DNA of 11,547 nt from QHWK01 sp035315685 (GCA_035315685.1 DATFXR010000352.1:1-11547); one strand, 5' to 3'; shown: positions 1 through 6,460, numbered from the stretch's first letter. Made by a program: numbers and translations. Notes: a model not told the origin generated them from the letters alone.

Positions 1-20
1 TGAAGTTCGTAGCGGCGAGT

Positions 21-95
21 GGCGGTATCGTCTAGGGGTCAGGACACGTGGTTCTCAGCCACGGGACCGGGGTTCGAATCCCCGTACCGCTACCA
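21..95 (+). tRNA. tRNA-Glu (CTC anticodon)
   Basis: A full cloverleaf can be drawn. The acceptor stem is 21-27 with 85-91, the D arm opens with G30-T31-C32 pairing G43-A44-C45, the anticodon stem is 47-51 with 59-63, and the T stem is 68-72 with 80-84 around a TTCGAAT loop. The seven-base anticodon loop at 52-58 places CTC at 54-56, which reads GAG (glutamate). Discriminator A92 is followed by a genomically encoded CCA (93-95). The first acceptor pair is a G-T (G-U) wobble, mildly unusual. An intrinsic terminator follows 26 bases downstream, so the gene is probably the last or only one in its transcript. Confidence 0.96.
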
Positions 96-121
96 TGATT
101 CATATATCTTCCCTTGATCCC

Positions 122-148
122 AGCCCCGGCCGTTGGCCGGGGCTTTTC
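122..148 (+). terminator. Intrinsic terminator behind tRNA-Glu
   Basis: A perfect 10-bp stem (122-131 with 135-144, GC-rich, starting AGCCCC) closes a GTT loop and is followed directly by TTTT CT. This is a textbook Rho-independent terminator for the upstream tRNA transcript. Confidence 0.92.
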
Positions 149-186
149 TCTGTACGCCCGCGCGGGACGCGGGACGTGCGCCGCCC

Positions 187-285
187 GTGGAGTGTGGGAC
201 CGATAGGCCCGTAGGGTTGGTGGGGCAGGGTCGCGAGGGACGTCCGCCCGCACCAACCCCATCGGCCCGCACACCCACACTCCAC
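187..285. repeat. Palindromic intergenic repeat, copy A
   Basis: The outer arms GTGGAGTGTGGG (187-198) and CCCACACTCCAC (274-285) are perfect 12-bp inverted repeats. Inner arms GGGTTGGTG (214-222) and CACCAACCC (251-259) also pair, and CCGAT (200-204) pairs ATCGG (261-265). The left half shares the consensus GGACCGAT-R-GGCCCGT-R-GG and a following TGGGG with the element at 1971-2095, in the same orientation, so the two belong to one family. It starts 11 bases behind the stop codon of the minus-strand gene at 296-652 and could serve as its transcript end, although no T tract is visible. Confidence 0.75.
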
Positions 286-295
286 TCCGACTCGA

Positions 296-652
296 TCACC
301 GGCGGTAGTAGCGGACGCTGCGATCGAACGCTTCGCGGTAGCCGACGTCGAAGCCCTGACGATAGTGCCGCCGATAGAACTCTCGATCGCCGTCGCCGCG
401 GTGATAGCCATCGTCGCCATCGCGATACTCGCTGTGACGCATCGGCGCGTAGTCGCGGTTGTGTCGCGCGTCCTTGCGCCCCTGCTCGAGTCCTTCGCGG
501 TATCCGCGATCGAACGCCTGCCGCTGAATCTCCCGGCCGTATCTGGGATCCGGATAGCGGCCGTACCCGCCGTAGCCGTAGGTCTGCGCGCACGCCGGAC
601 TTGCCGCGAGCAATGTGATGAGCGCGCCGACTGCCAGGGATCGTTTCGTCAT
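296..652 (-). CDS. Small secreted Tyr/Arg-rich protein
   Basis: The 118-residue product begins with a clear signal peptide (basic MTKR, hydrophobic residues 6-20, probable cleavage after ACA at 20-22). The mature part starts with a Gly/Tyr stretch (QTYGYGGYGRY). It then carries two similar motifs: one around residues 45-62 (AFDRGYREGLEQGRKD) and one near the C-terminus (YRQGFDVGYREAFDRS), separated by a charged linker rich in Asp, Arg, His and Tyr. No enzymatic motif or recognised domain is visible. The start is supported by a GAGGTGG ribosome binding site about 6 bases upstream. Small envelope proteins of this composition occur in many soil bacteria, but their role is not known. An export location is likely; function cannot be called. 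Confidence 0.8.
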   Translation of the reverse strand: MTKRSLAVGALITLLAASPACAQTYGYGGYGRYPDPRYGREIQRQAFDRGYREGLEQGRKDARHNRDYAPMRHSEYRDGDDGYHRGDGDREFYRRHYRQGFDVGYREAFDRSVRYYRR

Positions 653-775
653 GGGTCCACCTCTTCACCCTGAAAAATCAACCACCGTGCCACGCGTGCG
701 GGTGGCGTTTATTGGAATAAAACGCGCGATCAGAGGAATCCGCCGGCCGTGCTGTCCACGCGCGAGGACGGGCTG

Positions 776-905
776 AGCGGATGGGAGAGATGGGACGGAT
801 GGGAGCGATGGGACGGATGGGAGCGATGGGACGACGGATGGGAAAGACCGGAAGGACAGGAGGAATTGGGACGAGGAGGAGAGAGGAGGGACGGCCGGAT
901 CGGAT
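776..905. repeat. Purine-rich tandem repeat region
   Basis: The plus strand is almost purely G and A here. The core consists of an 18-base unit (GATGGGACGGATGGGAGC) present at 789-806 and 807-824 without change, then a third, degraded start from 825. Smaller GATGGG-type hexamers lie on both sides. The whole gene-free stretch 653-1035 holds this repeat, an AT-rich near-palindrome at about 705-723 upstream of the minus-strand secreted protein gene, and the leader of the pseudogene at 1036. Minus-strand reading frames through the repeat give only Pro-Ile-Arg periodic peptides and are not credible genes. Confidence 0.7.
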
Positions 906-1035
906 GGAACGCTTGAAAGTGAAAGAAGGAGGACGCGATCGGGTCAAGTCTTAGAGACGCGACCACGAGGCACGCTGCGCGTCGCGCTGACGTGACGGGG
1001 CATGGCATTCCGCTTGAGTCAGACGGAGGTGTCAC

Positions 1036-1396
1036 ATGTCGATGTCCCATCACAATCTGGTCGCGTGGCAGCGGGCTGACGACCTGCTCATCAAGCTCCA
1101 TCGCCTTTCATTGTCAGCATTTCCGGTGATCGAACGCTTCGCGCTCAGCGCTCAGCTCATGACGCGCCGCCTACTCGGTGGCCGCGAATATCGTTGAAGG
1201 TTTTGCCCGTCCGGCGGGAAAGGGGCGCTTGAATTTCTTGAACATTTCGAAGGGGTCGCTCGCGGAAGTCGGCTATTGCGTCCACGTCGCGAATCGTCTC
1301 GGGTATCTGTCTGATGCTGTCGCCGAGGAGCTCGAACGCGAGATCAGGCAGACGATGGCGCCGTTGGTCGGGTTGATTCGGGCAGAACAAATGAAG
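1036..1396 (+). pseudogene. Four-helix-bundle (S23-type) protein, frameshifted
   Basis: A good ribosome binding site (GGAGG at 1025-1029) precedes ATG 1036. The first frame reads MSMSHHNLVAWQRADDLL through FALSAQLM and then hits TGA at 1195-1197 after 53 codons. The next frame (+1) continues the family sequence from codon 1163: RAAYSVAANIVEGFAR, then a Gly-Arg-Leu-Asn-Phe stretch and SLAEVGYCVHVANRLGYL, ending near LIRAEQ. Removing one base near A1162 joins the two parts into a normal four-helix-bundle protein of about 120 residues (family of the 23S rRNA intervening-sequence protein and Avd-like proteins). The second frame also lacks a stop at the expected length and runs on antisense to the next gene. 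The right end given is approximate. Confidence 0.82.
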
Positions 1397-1444
1397 ATTG
1401 GTACCGCTGTCGGAGTGATCGTTCTGGCATCCCTCCGATCCGAC

Positions 1445-1957
1445 CTATTCCGTCCACACCAGCACCTGCGAGCCGCGCCGGTCGGTCTGATCCAGGATCA
1501 GTCCCGGACCGCGGCGTTCGAGGTCCTCCAGCGTGAGGTGGATCCGATCGCTGTCGAAGTCGATGCCGTTGTCGTTCAGGAACGAGAACTTGTTCGAGGG
1601 TGCGAGGCGGAGCAGCCAGAACGGGATCGAGACGTTCACCAGCTTGTTCTCGTGCCGATCGTAGGCGAGCACGCGGAGCGCCTCGAGCTTCACGGTGCTT
1701 GGCGGCCCGGACAGAGCATCGCGATTGACGACCGGCCGATCGTCGTTGCGGCGCAGCTCGAGCAGCGCCTGCTGACCCGTGAATCGCGCGCGCGCCTCAT
1801 GGAACCGCTGCTCGGCCGTTTCACTCGGCGTGACCTGGGTCTGGACATGATGGTAGATGAAGAACGCGGTCCCACCGACGGCAGCGGCGGCAAGGATCCC
1901 CACGACGATCACCGCGGCGATGATCACCGAGACCCACGTTTTACGGCTGTTGCTCAT
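1445..1957 (-). CDS. Membrane-anchored protein of unknown function
   Basis: The 170-residue product starts at MSNSRKTW. An in-frame ATG further upstream would add 35 residues translated from the palindromic repeat and is therefore rejected. One long hydrophobic segment at about residues 8-36 acts as signal anchor, so residues 37-170 should face the periplasm. The outer part has a short helical, charged stretch (ETAEQRFHEARARF) and then a compact domain with alternating hydrophobic and charged residues (LEALRVLAYDRHENKLVNVSIPF, LTLEDLERRGPGLIL). No known catalytic motif is visible. It shares strand with the TPR gene upstream, but 145 bases and a repeat lie between, so co-transcription is uncertain. 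The ribosome binding site is weak. Confidence 0.72.
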   Translation of the reverse strand: MSNSRKTWVSVIIAAVIVVGILAAAAVGGTAFFIYHHVQTQVTPSETAEQRFHEARARFTGQQALLELRRNDDRPVVNRDALSGPPSTVKLEALRVLAYDRHENKLVNVSIPFWLLRLAPSNKFSFLNDNGIDFDSDRIHLTLEDLERRGPGLILDQTDRRGSQVLVWTE

Positions 1958-1970
1958 CGAAAACCCGGAG

Positions 1971-2095
1971 TGTAGGACCGATGGGCCCGTGGGCTGGGTG
2001 GGGAAGGGCTCGCGCAAGGCGCGAGCGTGGCCCATCGGTCCCCCCTTATCGGTCCTACCCAACCCACCCTATGGGCCGATCGGTCCCACACACCC
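1971..2095. repeat. Palindromic intergenic repeat, copy B
   Basis: The motif GGACCGAT at 1975-1982 recurs inverted (ATCGGTCC) at 2034-2041, 2048-2055 and 2079-2086. A perfect 13-bp pair, 1975-1987 with 2029-2041, encloses a second hairpin, GCTCGCGC (2008-2015), loop AAG, GCGCGAGC (2019-2026). The left half aligns with copy A at 197-235. The element begins a few bases behind the stop codon of the minus-strand TPR gene and fills nearly the whole gap to the next gene. Confidence 0.78.
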
Positions 2096-2102
2096 CTCTG
2101 TC

Positions 2103-3287
2103 CTACTTCATCAGACGACGCGCTTCTTCCGCAGTTCCAGGATCGTTGTCACCTTCGCTGAGCGCGACGGCCTGCTGCAGATCGGCTCTCGCCGCCGCCT
2201 TGTTGCCGCCATTGATCGCGATGCGTCCGAGCTCGAGGTGGGCACGGGCGTGCACCCACTTGCGTCCCGGCACGGAGAGTGCCTTCCGCAAGTCCGGTTC
2301 CGCCTCTTTCGGCCTGCCGTTCCATGCGTGCGCCGTCCCTCGCTTGCAGTACCAAAGCGCGTCCTCGCCGAACATGCGTGGGCGCTGGTCGCCGGCAAAC
2401 CGCGCCAACCCCTCGTCCAGGAACCGCTCGGCCTCCGAATAGCGGCCGCCGCGCAGCGCCGTCGATCCGCTCTCGAGCCACACGAGACGGTTGCGCGGAT
2501 ACCGCTCGCGCAGCATCGCGAGTTGCGCAAGCGCGTCGGCGTACCGCTTCTCGCGGTTGTAGAGCAGGATCAAGGCGAAGCGCGCGTCGGTCTGGTTCTC
2601 GCCCGAGTACGCGGCCGCGTCTTCGATCAGCCGCAGCCCTTTTTCGCGGTTGCCGCCAAATCCGGCCATGTAGGCCATCATCCGCAGCGGCAGCGCGAGC
2701 GTCGCGACGATGTAGCGATAGGTGCCGACGATGAGGCCGGCATCTTTCCGGCGCGGATCGAGGTTCAGCACCGCTTCGTGCTCGTCGTAGGCCTCGCGTG
2801 CGGCGCGGAAGGCGCCCGTGACGCTGCCGTCCACGGTGGCCGTGTACGAGGCGCGCAGACCGACCGCCGCGCCGAGCTGATAGTGGGCGTCTGCGTCCTT
2901 CGGATTCTGGGCGAGCCGCTGCTTCGCGATCGCGATCGCCGTCTCGATGGTGTCGCGGAAGGCGGCGACCGTTTCGGGCGGCGGCGGGGTGAGCGCCGGA
3001 TTCGGTTTGGTGACGCGGCCCAGATAGTCGTCCACCGTCATGTTGCCGCGCGTGAAGGTGATGCTCAGCCAATACGAAGTTGCGAGTCCGCGGTATGCGG
3101 CGGCGTCGCGCGGATCGGCAGCGACTGCCTCCTTGAACGCCGCCATCGCCTCGGCGTGTTCCAGGTTGTAAATGTGTGCAGACGCCTTCGCACGCAGCGC
3201 CTCCGAGGCGGGATTAGCGCCCGCCGGAGGATCGGCGGCGACGAGCACGGCCCACGCCGACGCGCAGACGAACGAGCGCGGACTCAT
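2103..3287 (-). CDS. Exported tetratricopeptide repeat protein
   Basis: The 394-residue product has a signal-like N-terminus (residues 1-25, small hydrophobic core, ending PAGANP). It is otherwise almost wholly helical with TPR-type periodicity. Recognisable repeats lie around 34-68 (HAEAMAAFKEAVAADPRDAA), 234-265 (RYADALAQLAMLRERYPRNR), 268-298 (GRYSEAERFLDEGLARF), 312-340 (GRPKEAEPDLRKALSVPG) and 346-378. A less regular middle part (100-230) includes a Pro-rich linker. TPR folds bind other proteins; no catalytic site is visible. The gene is divergent from the oxidase operon with 66 bases between start codons. Its start has no clear Shine-Dalgarno; a TAAGAT hexamer ends six bases before the ATG. 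No link to oxidase assembly can be shown from sequence alone. Confidence 0.82.
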   Translation of the reverse strand: MSPRSFVCASAWAVLVAADPPAGANPASEALRAKASAHIYNLEHAEAMAAFKEAVAADPRDAAAYRGLATSYWLSITFTRGNMTVDDYLGRVTKPNPALTPPPPETVAAFRDTIETAIAIAKQRLAQNPKDADAHYQLGAAVGLRASYTATVDGSVTGAFRAAREAYDEHEAVLNLDPRRKDAGLIVGTYRYIVATLALPLRMMAYMAGFGGNREKGLRLIEDAAAYSGENQTDARFALILLYNREKRYADALAQLAMLRERYPRNRLVWLESGSTALRGGRYSEAERFLDEGLARFAGDQRPRMFGEDALWYCKRGTAHAWNGRPKEAEPDLRKALSVPGRKWVHARAHLELGRIAINGGNKAAARADLQQAVALSEGDNDPGTAEEARRLMK

Positions 3288-3314
3288 AGGTCGATCTTAC
3301 GCCTCGTCGCCACC

Positions 3315-3343
3315 TTGCGCCGCTTGTGCCTCTTGCATACAAT
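3315..3343 (+). promoter_or_regulatory. Putative sigma-70 promoter of the cox operon
   Basis: TTGCGC (3315-3320) and TACAAT (3338-3343) are spaced by 17 bases. The TACAAT box ends 10 bases before the subunit I ATG, so the transcript would start about 4 bases upstream of the start codon. This agrees with the lack of a Shine-Dalgarno sequence there. Confidence 0.5.
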
Positions 3344-3353
3344 CGCCACTTCT

Positions 3354-5138
3354 ATGGAAAAAACCGGCATTCATCCTGGCGGCGAGCACGCCCACGTCCA
3401 CGTGCACGGCGCCGGCGAGCACCACGAGGAAGAGCTCGGCTTCTGGCGCAAGTACGTGTTCTCGTTCGATCACAAAGTGATCGGCATCCAGTACGCGGTC
3501 ACCGGCCTGCTGTTCCTGCTCTTCGGCTTCACGCTGATGATGATCATGCGGTGGCAGCTGGCCTACCCGGGCAAGCCGATTCCGCTGATCGGAGCGTGGC
3601 TCGGACAGGATCGCGCCCCGATGGGCATCATGCTGCCCGAGTTCTACAACCAGCTCGGGGCGATGCACGGCACCATCATGGTGTTCCTCGGCGTCGTGCC
3701 GCTCGCCGTCGGCGGCTTCGGCAACTTCGTCATGCCGCTGCAGATCGGCGCCCCCGACATGGCGTTCCCGAAGCTCAACATGATGAGCTACTGGGTGTAC
3801 TTCCTGGGCGGCGTCACGATGCTGGCCAGCTTCTTCCAGAGAGGCGGCGCCGCACAGTCGGGATGGACCTCGTATCCGCCCCTCGCGGTGATCTCGCCCG
3901 GACAGACGCTGTGGCTCGTCGGCATGATCTTCCTGATCACTTCGTCTCTTCTGGGGTCGGTGAACTTCATTACGACGATCGTGCAGCTGCGCGCCAAGGG
4001 TCTGAGCTACATGCGCCTGCCGTTCTTCGTGTGGGCGCAGTTCGTCACGGCGTTCCTGCTGCTGCTCGCGTTCCCGCCGCTCGAGGCCGCCGGCATCCTG
4101 CAGTTGATGGATCGCCTGGCCGGCACCAGCTTCTTCATGCCAAGCGGACTCGTCGTCTCGGGGAAGCCGCTGACGATCGCCGGTGAAGGCAATCCGCTGA
4201 TGTGGCAGCACCTGTTCTGGTTCCTCGCGCACCCCGAGGTGTACGTCCTCATCCTTCCGGCGATGGGCATCGTCAGCGAAGTCATCGCGAACAACACGCG
4301 GAAGCCGCTGTGGGGCTACAAGGCGCTGGTCTACTCGGTCGTGTTCCTCGGCTTCATGTCGTTCATCGTGTGGGCGCACCACATGTTCATGACCGGCATG
4401 GGTACGACGATGAGCGCATTCTTCCAGACGACGACGATGATCATCTCGATTCCGTCGGTCGTCATCCTGACTGCGCTGCTGCTGTCGTTGTGGGGGGCGT
4501 CGATCCGCTTCACGACGCCGATGCTGTTCGCGCTGGCGTTCCTGCCGATGTTCGGTATCGGCGGCCTCACCGGTCTCCCGCTCGGCCTCGCACCGTCCGA
4601 CATCCACCTGCACGACACCTATTACGTCATCGGCCACTTCCACTACGTGGTCGCGCCGGGGACGATCTTCGCGCTGTTCGCCGGCATCTACTACTGGTTC
4701 CCGAAGGCGACCGGCCGGAAGATGAACGACATGCTCGGCGCGATCCATTTCTGGGGCTCGTTCATCTGCATCAACCTGGTGTTCATGCCGATGTTCATCC
4801 AGGGGCTCGGCGGCATGAACCGGCGGATGTACGACGGCGGCCTGCAGTACGCGCACAACGCCGGGCTGCTGAAATACAACGTGGTGATCGGATTCGCGGC
4901 CTGGGGGCTCGGCCTCTTCCAGCTGCCGTTCATCTACAACTTCTTCAGCAGCCTCAAGTGGGGCGCGCTCGTCGATCGCAACCCGTGGGAGGCAACCACG
5001 CTCGAGTGGTCGGCGCCGTCGCCGCCTGGACACGGCAACTTCCTCACCGAGCCGATCGTCTACCGCGGGCCATACGAGTACAGCATGCCCGGCTCCGTCC
5101 GCGACTTCACTCCGCAGTTCGAGCCTGAAAAGGCATGA
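3354..5138 (+). CDS. coxA: Cytochrome c oxidase subunit I (aa3 type)
   Basis: The 594-residue catalytic subunit reduces O2 at the heme a3-CuB site in the inner membrane and pumps protons. Ligands seen: His105 and His430 (low-spin heme), His428 (high-spin heme), His293 with Tyr297 in HPEVY, and His342-His343 (CuB). D-channel residues Asp135 and Asn142 and the Glu295 of HPEVY mark an A1-type enzyme. In the stretch MIISIPSVVILTALL, which aligns without gaps to the usual MIIAxPTGxKxFSW, the K-channel lysine is Ile371. The soluble N-terminus (residues 7-24) holds seven His (HPGGEHAHVHVHGAGEHH). The start at MEKTGIHP was chosen because the frame upstream is only the antisense of the TPR gene. There is no Shine-Dalgarno; the transcript is probably near-leaderless. 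Confidence 0.97.
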   Translation: MEKTGIHPGGEHAHVHVHGAGEHHEEELGFWRKYVFSFDHKVIGIQYAVTGLLFLLFGFTLMMIMRWQLAYPGKPIPLIGAWLGQDRAPMGIMLPEFYNQLGAMHGTIMVFLGVVPLAVGGFGNFVMPLQIGAPDMAFPKLNMMSYWVYFLGGVTMLASFFQRGGAAQSGWTSYPPLAVISPGQTLWLVGMIFLITSSLLGSVNFITTIVQLRAKGLSYMRLPFFVWAQFVTAFLLLLAFPPLEAAGILQLMDRLAGTSFFMPSGLVVSGKPLTIAGEGNPLMWQHLFWFLAHPEVYVLILPAMGIVSEVIANNTRKPLWGYKALVYSVVFLGFMSFIVWAHHMFMTGMGTTMSAFFQTTTMIISIPSVVILTALLLSLWGASIRFTTPMLFALAFLPMFGIGGLTGLPLGLAPSDIHLHDTYYVIGHFHYVVAPGTIFALFAGIYYWFPKATGRKMNDMLGAIHFWGSFICINLVFMPMFIQGLGGMNRRMYDGGLQYAHNAGLLKYNVVIGFAAWGLGLFQLPFIYNFFSSLKWGALVDRNPWEATTLEWSAPSPPGHGNFLTEPIVYRGPYEYSMPGSVRDFTPQFEPEKA

Positions 5139-5139
5139 C

Positions 5140-5171
5140 AAGGGCGCAAAGGCCAACTAAGGGCACAGAGG
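5140..5171 (+). repeat. Short direct repeat in the coxA-coxC spacer
   Basis: AAGGGCGCAAAGG (5140-5152) and AAGGGCACAGAGG (5159-5171) match at 11 of 13 positions. The second copy supplies the purine-rich ribosome binding site in front of the subunit III start codon at 5176. Confidence 0.55.
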
Positions 5172-5175
5172 GCTG

Positions 5176-5760
5176 ATGAATATTCCGTATACCGTCGAGG
5201 AGCGACCCGACACCGGGTTGCCCAACGGCAAGCTCGGGATCTGGCTGTTCCTCGCGTCGGAAGTGATGTTGTTCGGCGCGCTGTTCTCGACCTACATCAT
5301 CCTGCGGGTCGGCGCGCCCGAGTGGCCGCACGGCGAGCTGAACGTCTGGCTCGGTATGGCGAACACCTTCATCCTCATCGGATCGTCGGTGACGATGGTG
5401 ATGGCATGGGCGTCGCTGAAGATGCACGACTGGGGTAAGCATCGGCTGTACCTGATGCTCACGTTCGTGCTGGCCGGCGTGTTCCTCGTCAACAAGTACT
5501 TCGAGTACGCGAGCCACTGGACGCGCGGCGAGGTGCCCAGCCACAGCACGTTCCTCGCGATCTACTTCACGCTCACCGGTCTGCACGGCCTGCACATCGT
5601 CGGCGGCATGATCGTGATGGCGTATTTCATCGGGCCGGGCGCGAAGCTCTGGCAGCGGAACCCGGACCAGTTCACGAACCGGATCGAATTCACCGGGTTG
5701 TACTGGCACTTCGTCGATCTGGTGTGGATCTTCCTGTTCCCGGTGCTGTACTTGCTGTAG
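5176..5760 (+). CDS. coxC: Cytochrome c oxidase subunit III
   Basis: The 194-residue protein is the short, five-helix bacterial form of subunit III, which stabilises the catalytic core and supports proton uptake through the D channel. It opens with a short cytoplasmic stretch (MNIPYTVEERPDTGLPNGKLGIWLFL) and then shows the family features: ASEVMLFGALFSTYIILR in the first helix, HSTFLAIYFTLTGLHGLHIVGG in the middle, and the terminal RIEFTGLYWHFVDLVWIFLFPVLYLL. Length and order of segments are normal for this family. The gene lies 37 bases behind subunit I and uses an AGAGGG-type ribosome binding site formed by a small direct repeat. Directly at its stop codon begins a hairpin array that separates it from subunit IV. 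Confidence 0.96.
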   Translation: MNIPYTVEERPDTGLPNGKLGIWLFLASEVMLFGALFSTYIILRVGAPEWPHGELNVWLGMANTFILIGSSVTMVMAWASLKMHDWGKHRLYLMLTFVLAGVFLVNKYFEYASHWTRGEVPSHSTFLAIYFTLTGLHGLHIVGGMIVMAYFIGPGAKLWQRNPDQFTNRIEFTGLYWHFVDLVWIFLFPVLYLL

Positions 5761-5909
5761 GTCCGGCTAAAGCCGGACACTACGTTTGAGGTAAGTCCGG
5801 CTAAAGCCGGACACTACGGTCGCTCGATGCGCGTTACTAGTCGTTGTCGTCGTAATCCGGCTTCAACCGGACCGTGGTTCCGTAGGGTCCGGCTTTAGCC
5901 GGACCGTGG
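5761..5909. repeat. Array of four small hairpin repeats inside the cox operon
   Basis: The unit GTCCGGCTAAAGCCGGAC (8-bp arms, AA centre) followed by ACTACG occurs at 5761-5784 and identically at 5795-5818. Two inverted, diverged copies follow at 5851-5877 and 5881-5909, with tails reading CGTAAT and CGTAGG on the plus strand and a common ACCGTGG end. The arrangement (two forward, two reverse, 32 unique bases between) allows both single hairpins and one long stem. The array starts directly after the subunit III stop codon and ends 6 bases before the subunit IV start. It may stabilise the upstream mRNA or weaken read-through. Confidence 0.9.
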
Positions 5910-5915
5910 AGTGTT

Positions 5916-6260
5916 ATGCACACAGACCGGGAATCGATTCGCAAGCACGTTCGCGTCTACTGGATGATTGGCGCGGCGCTGTTCGCGTTCACCGTCATCA
6001 CCGTCGCCGTGAACCAGGTGCATCTTGCGATTCCGCTGGCCATCACGGTCGCGCTGATCATCGCGACGCTCAAGGGATCGATGGTCGGCTCGGTGTTCAT
6101 GCACTTGAGCAGCGAAAAGAAATGGATCTATGGCGCGCTGCTCCTGACCGTGCTGTTCTTCATCGTGCTGATGTCGGTGCCGCTGTTCACGCAGATGGAC
6201 AACATCGGGACGCCGATCGGCGCGTCGAATCCCTCACACGCCGAGCCGCCGAGGCACTGA
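5916..6260 (+). CDS. coxD: Cytochrome c oxidase subunit IV (prokaryotic type)
   Basis: The 114-residue protein matches the prokaryotic COX4 family, a small non-catalytic subunit. Three hydrophobic segments are visible at about residues 14-33, 38-52 and 69-91. The family signature lies in ALIIATLKGSMVGSVFMHL followed by EKKWIYGALLLTVLFFIVL, and a short polar tail ends in HAEPPRH. GGAG lies a few bases before ATG 5916. Its TGA stop shares one base with the ATG of the next gene (TGATG), so translation of the following small gene is probably coupled. The hairpin array directly upstream may separate this distal half of the operon from the subunit I-III part in expression level. Confidence 0.92.
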   Translation: MHTDRESIRKHVRVYWMIGAALFAFTVITVAVNQVHLAIPLAITVALIIATLKGSMVGSVFMHLSSEKKWIYGALLLTVLFFIVLMSVPLFTQMDNIGTPIGASNPSHAEPPRH

Positions 6261-6460
6261 TGGGCCTGCGCGCATTTCACCTGTTCTTCATCGCGATCGC
6301 GACGATCCTCGCGGCGTTCGTCGCCGCATGGGCGGCACAGCAGTACCAGGCGACGCACGCGCTCAGCTACGCGATCACCGCCGTCGGCGCGCTCGCCAGC
6401 GGGATCGGCATGGCGATCTACGGCGCGGCGTTCCAGCGCAAGACGCGGAGGCTGTCATGA
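6260..6460 (+). CDS. Small two-helix membrane protein in the cox operon
   Basis: The 66-residue product has two hydrophobic segments (about residues 5-25 and 36-57) joined by a short polar loop (QQYQATHAL), and a basic end (FQRKTRRLS). The basic end suggests that both termini lie in the cytoplasm. It shares one base with the subunit IV stop and overlaps the next gene by four bases (ATGA), so it is embedded in a coupled translation unit. No cysteine, or other likely metal ligand apart from two His, is present. It does not match a recognised subunit; possible roles are an accessory subunit or an assembly helper of the oxidase, inferred only from position. Confidence 0.82.
   Translation: MGLRAFHLFFIAIATILAAFVAAWAAQQYQATHALSYAITAVGALASGIGMAIYGAAFQRKTRRLS

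Noticed and set aside
678..1101. Minus-strand frames with Pro-Ile-Arg or Ser-His-Pro periodic peptides
   Set aside because: They only translate the GATGGG tandem repeat and have no ribosome binding site or homology.
1036..1197. Programmed frameshift in the four-helix-bundle gene
   Set aside because: No slippery heptamer or stimulatory structure was recognised around 1159-1163, and the second frame also lacks a normal stop, which fits decay better.
1857..3353. Long plus-strand extension in front of subunit I (about 500 extra residues in the same frame)
   Set aside because: It runs antisense through the TPR gene, is Arg-rich without domains, and the family start lies at 3354 close to the first conserved residues.
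3297..5156. A 619-codon open frame on the minus strand opposite subunit I
   Set aside because: It is a GC-rich antisense shadow, dominated by His, Arg, Asp and Glu with no domain; the plus strand encodes all oxidase motifs.
5761..5909. CRISPR-like array
   Set aside because: Units change orientation, spacers are of different length (down to 3 bases) and there are no cas genes; these are REP-like hairpins.
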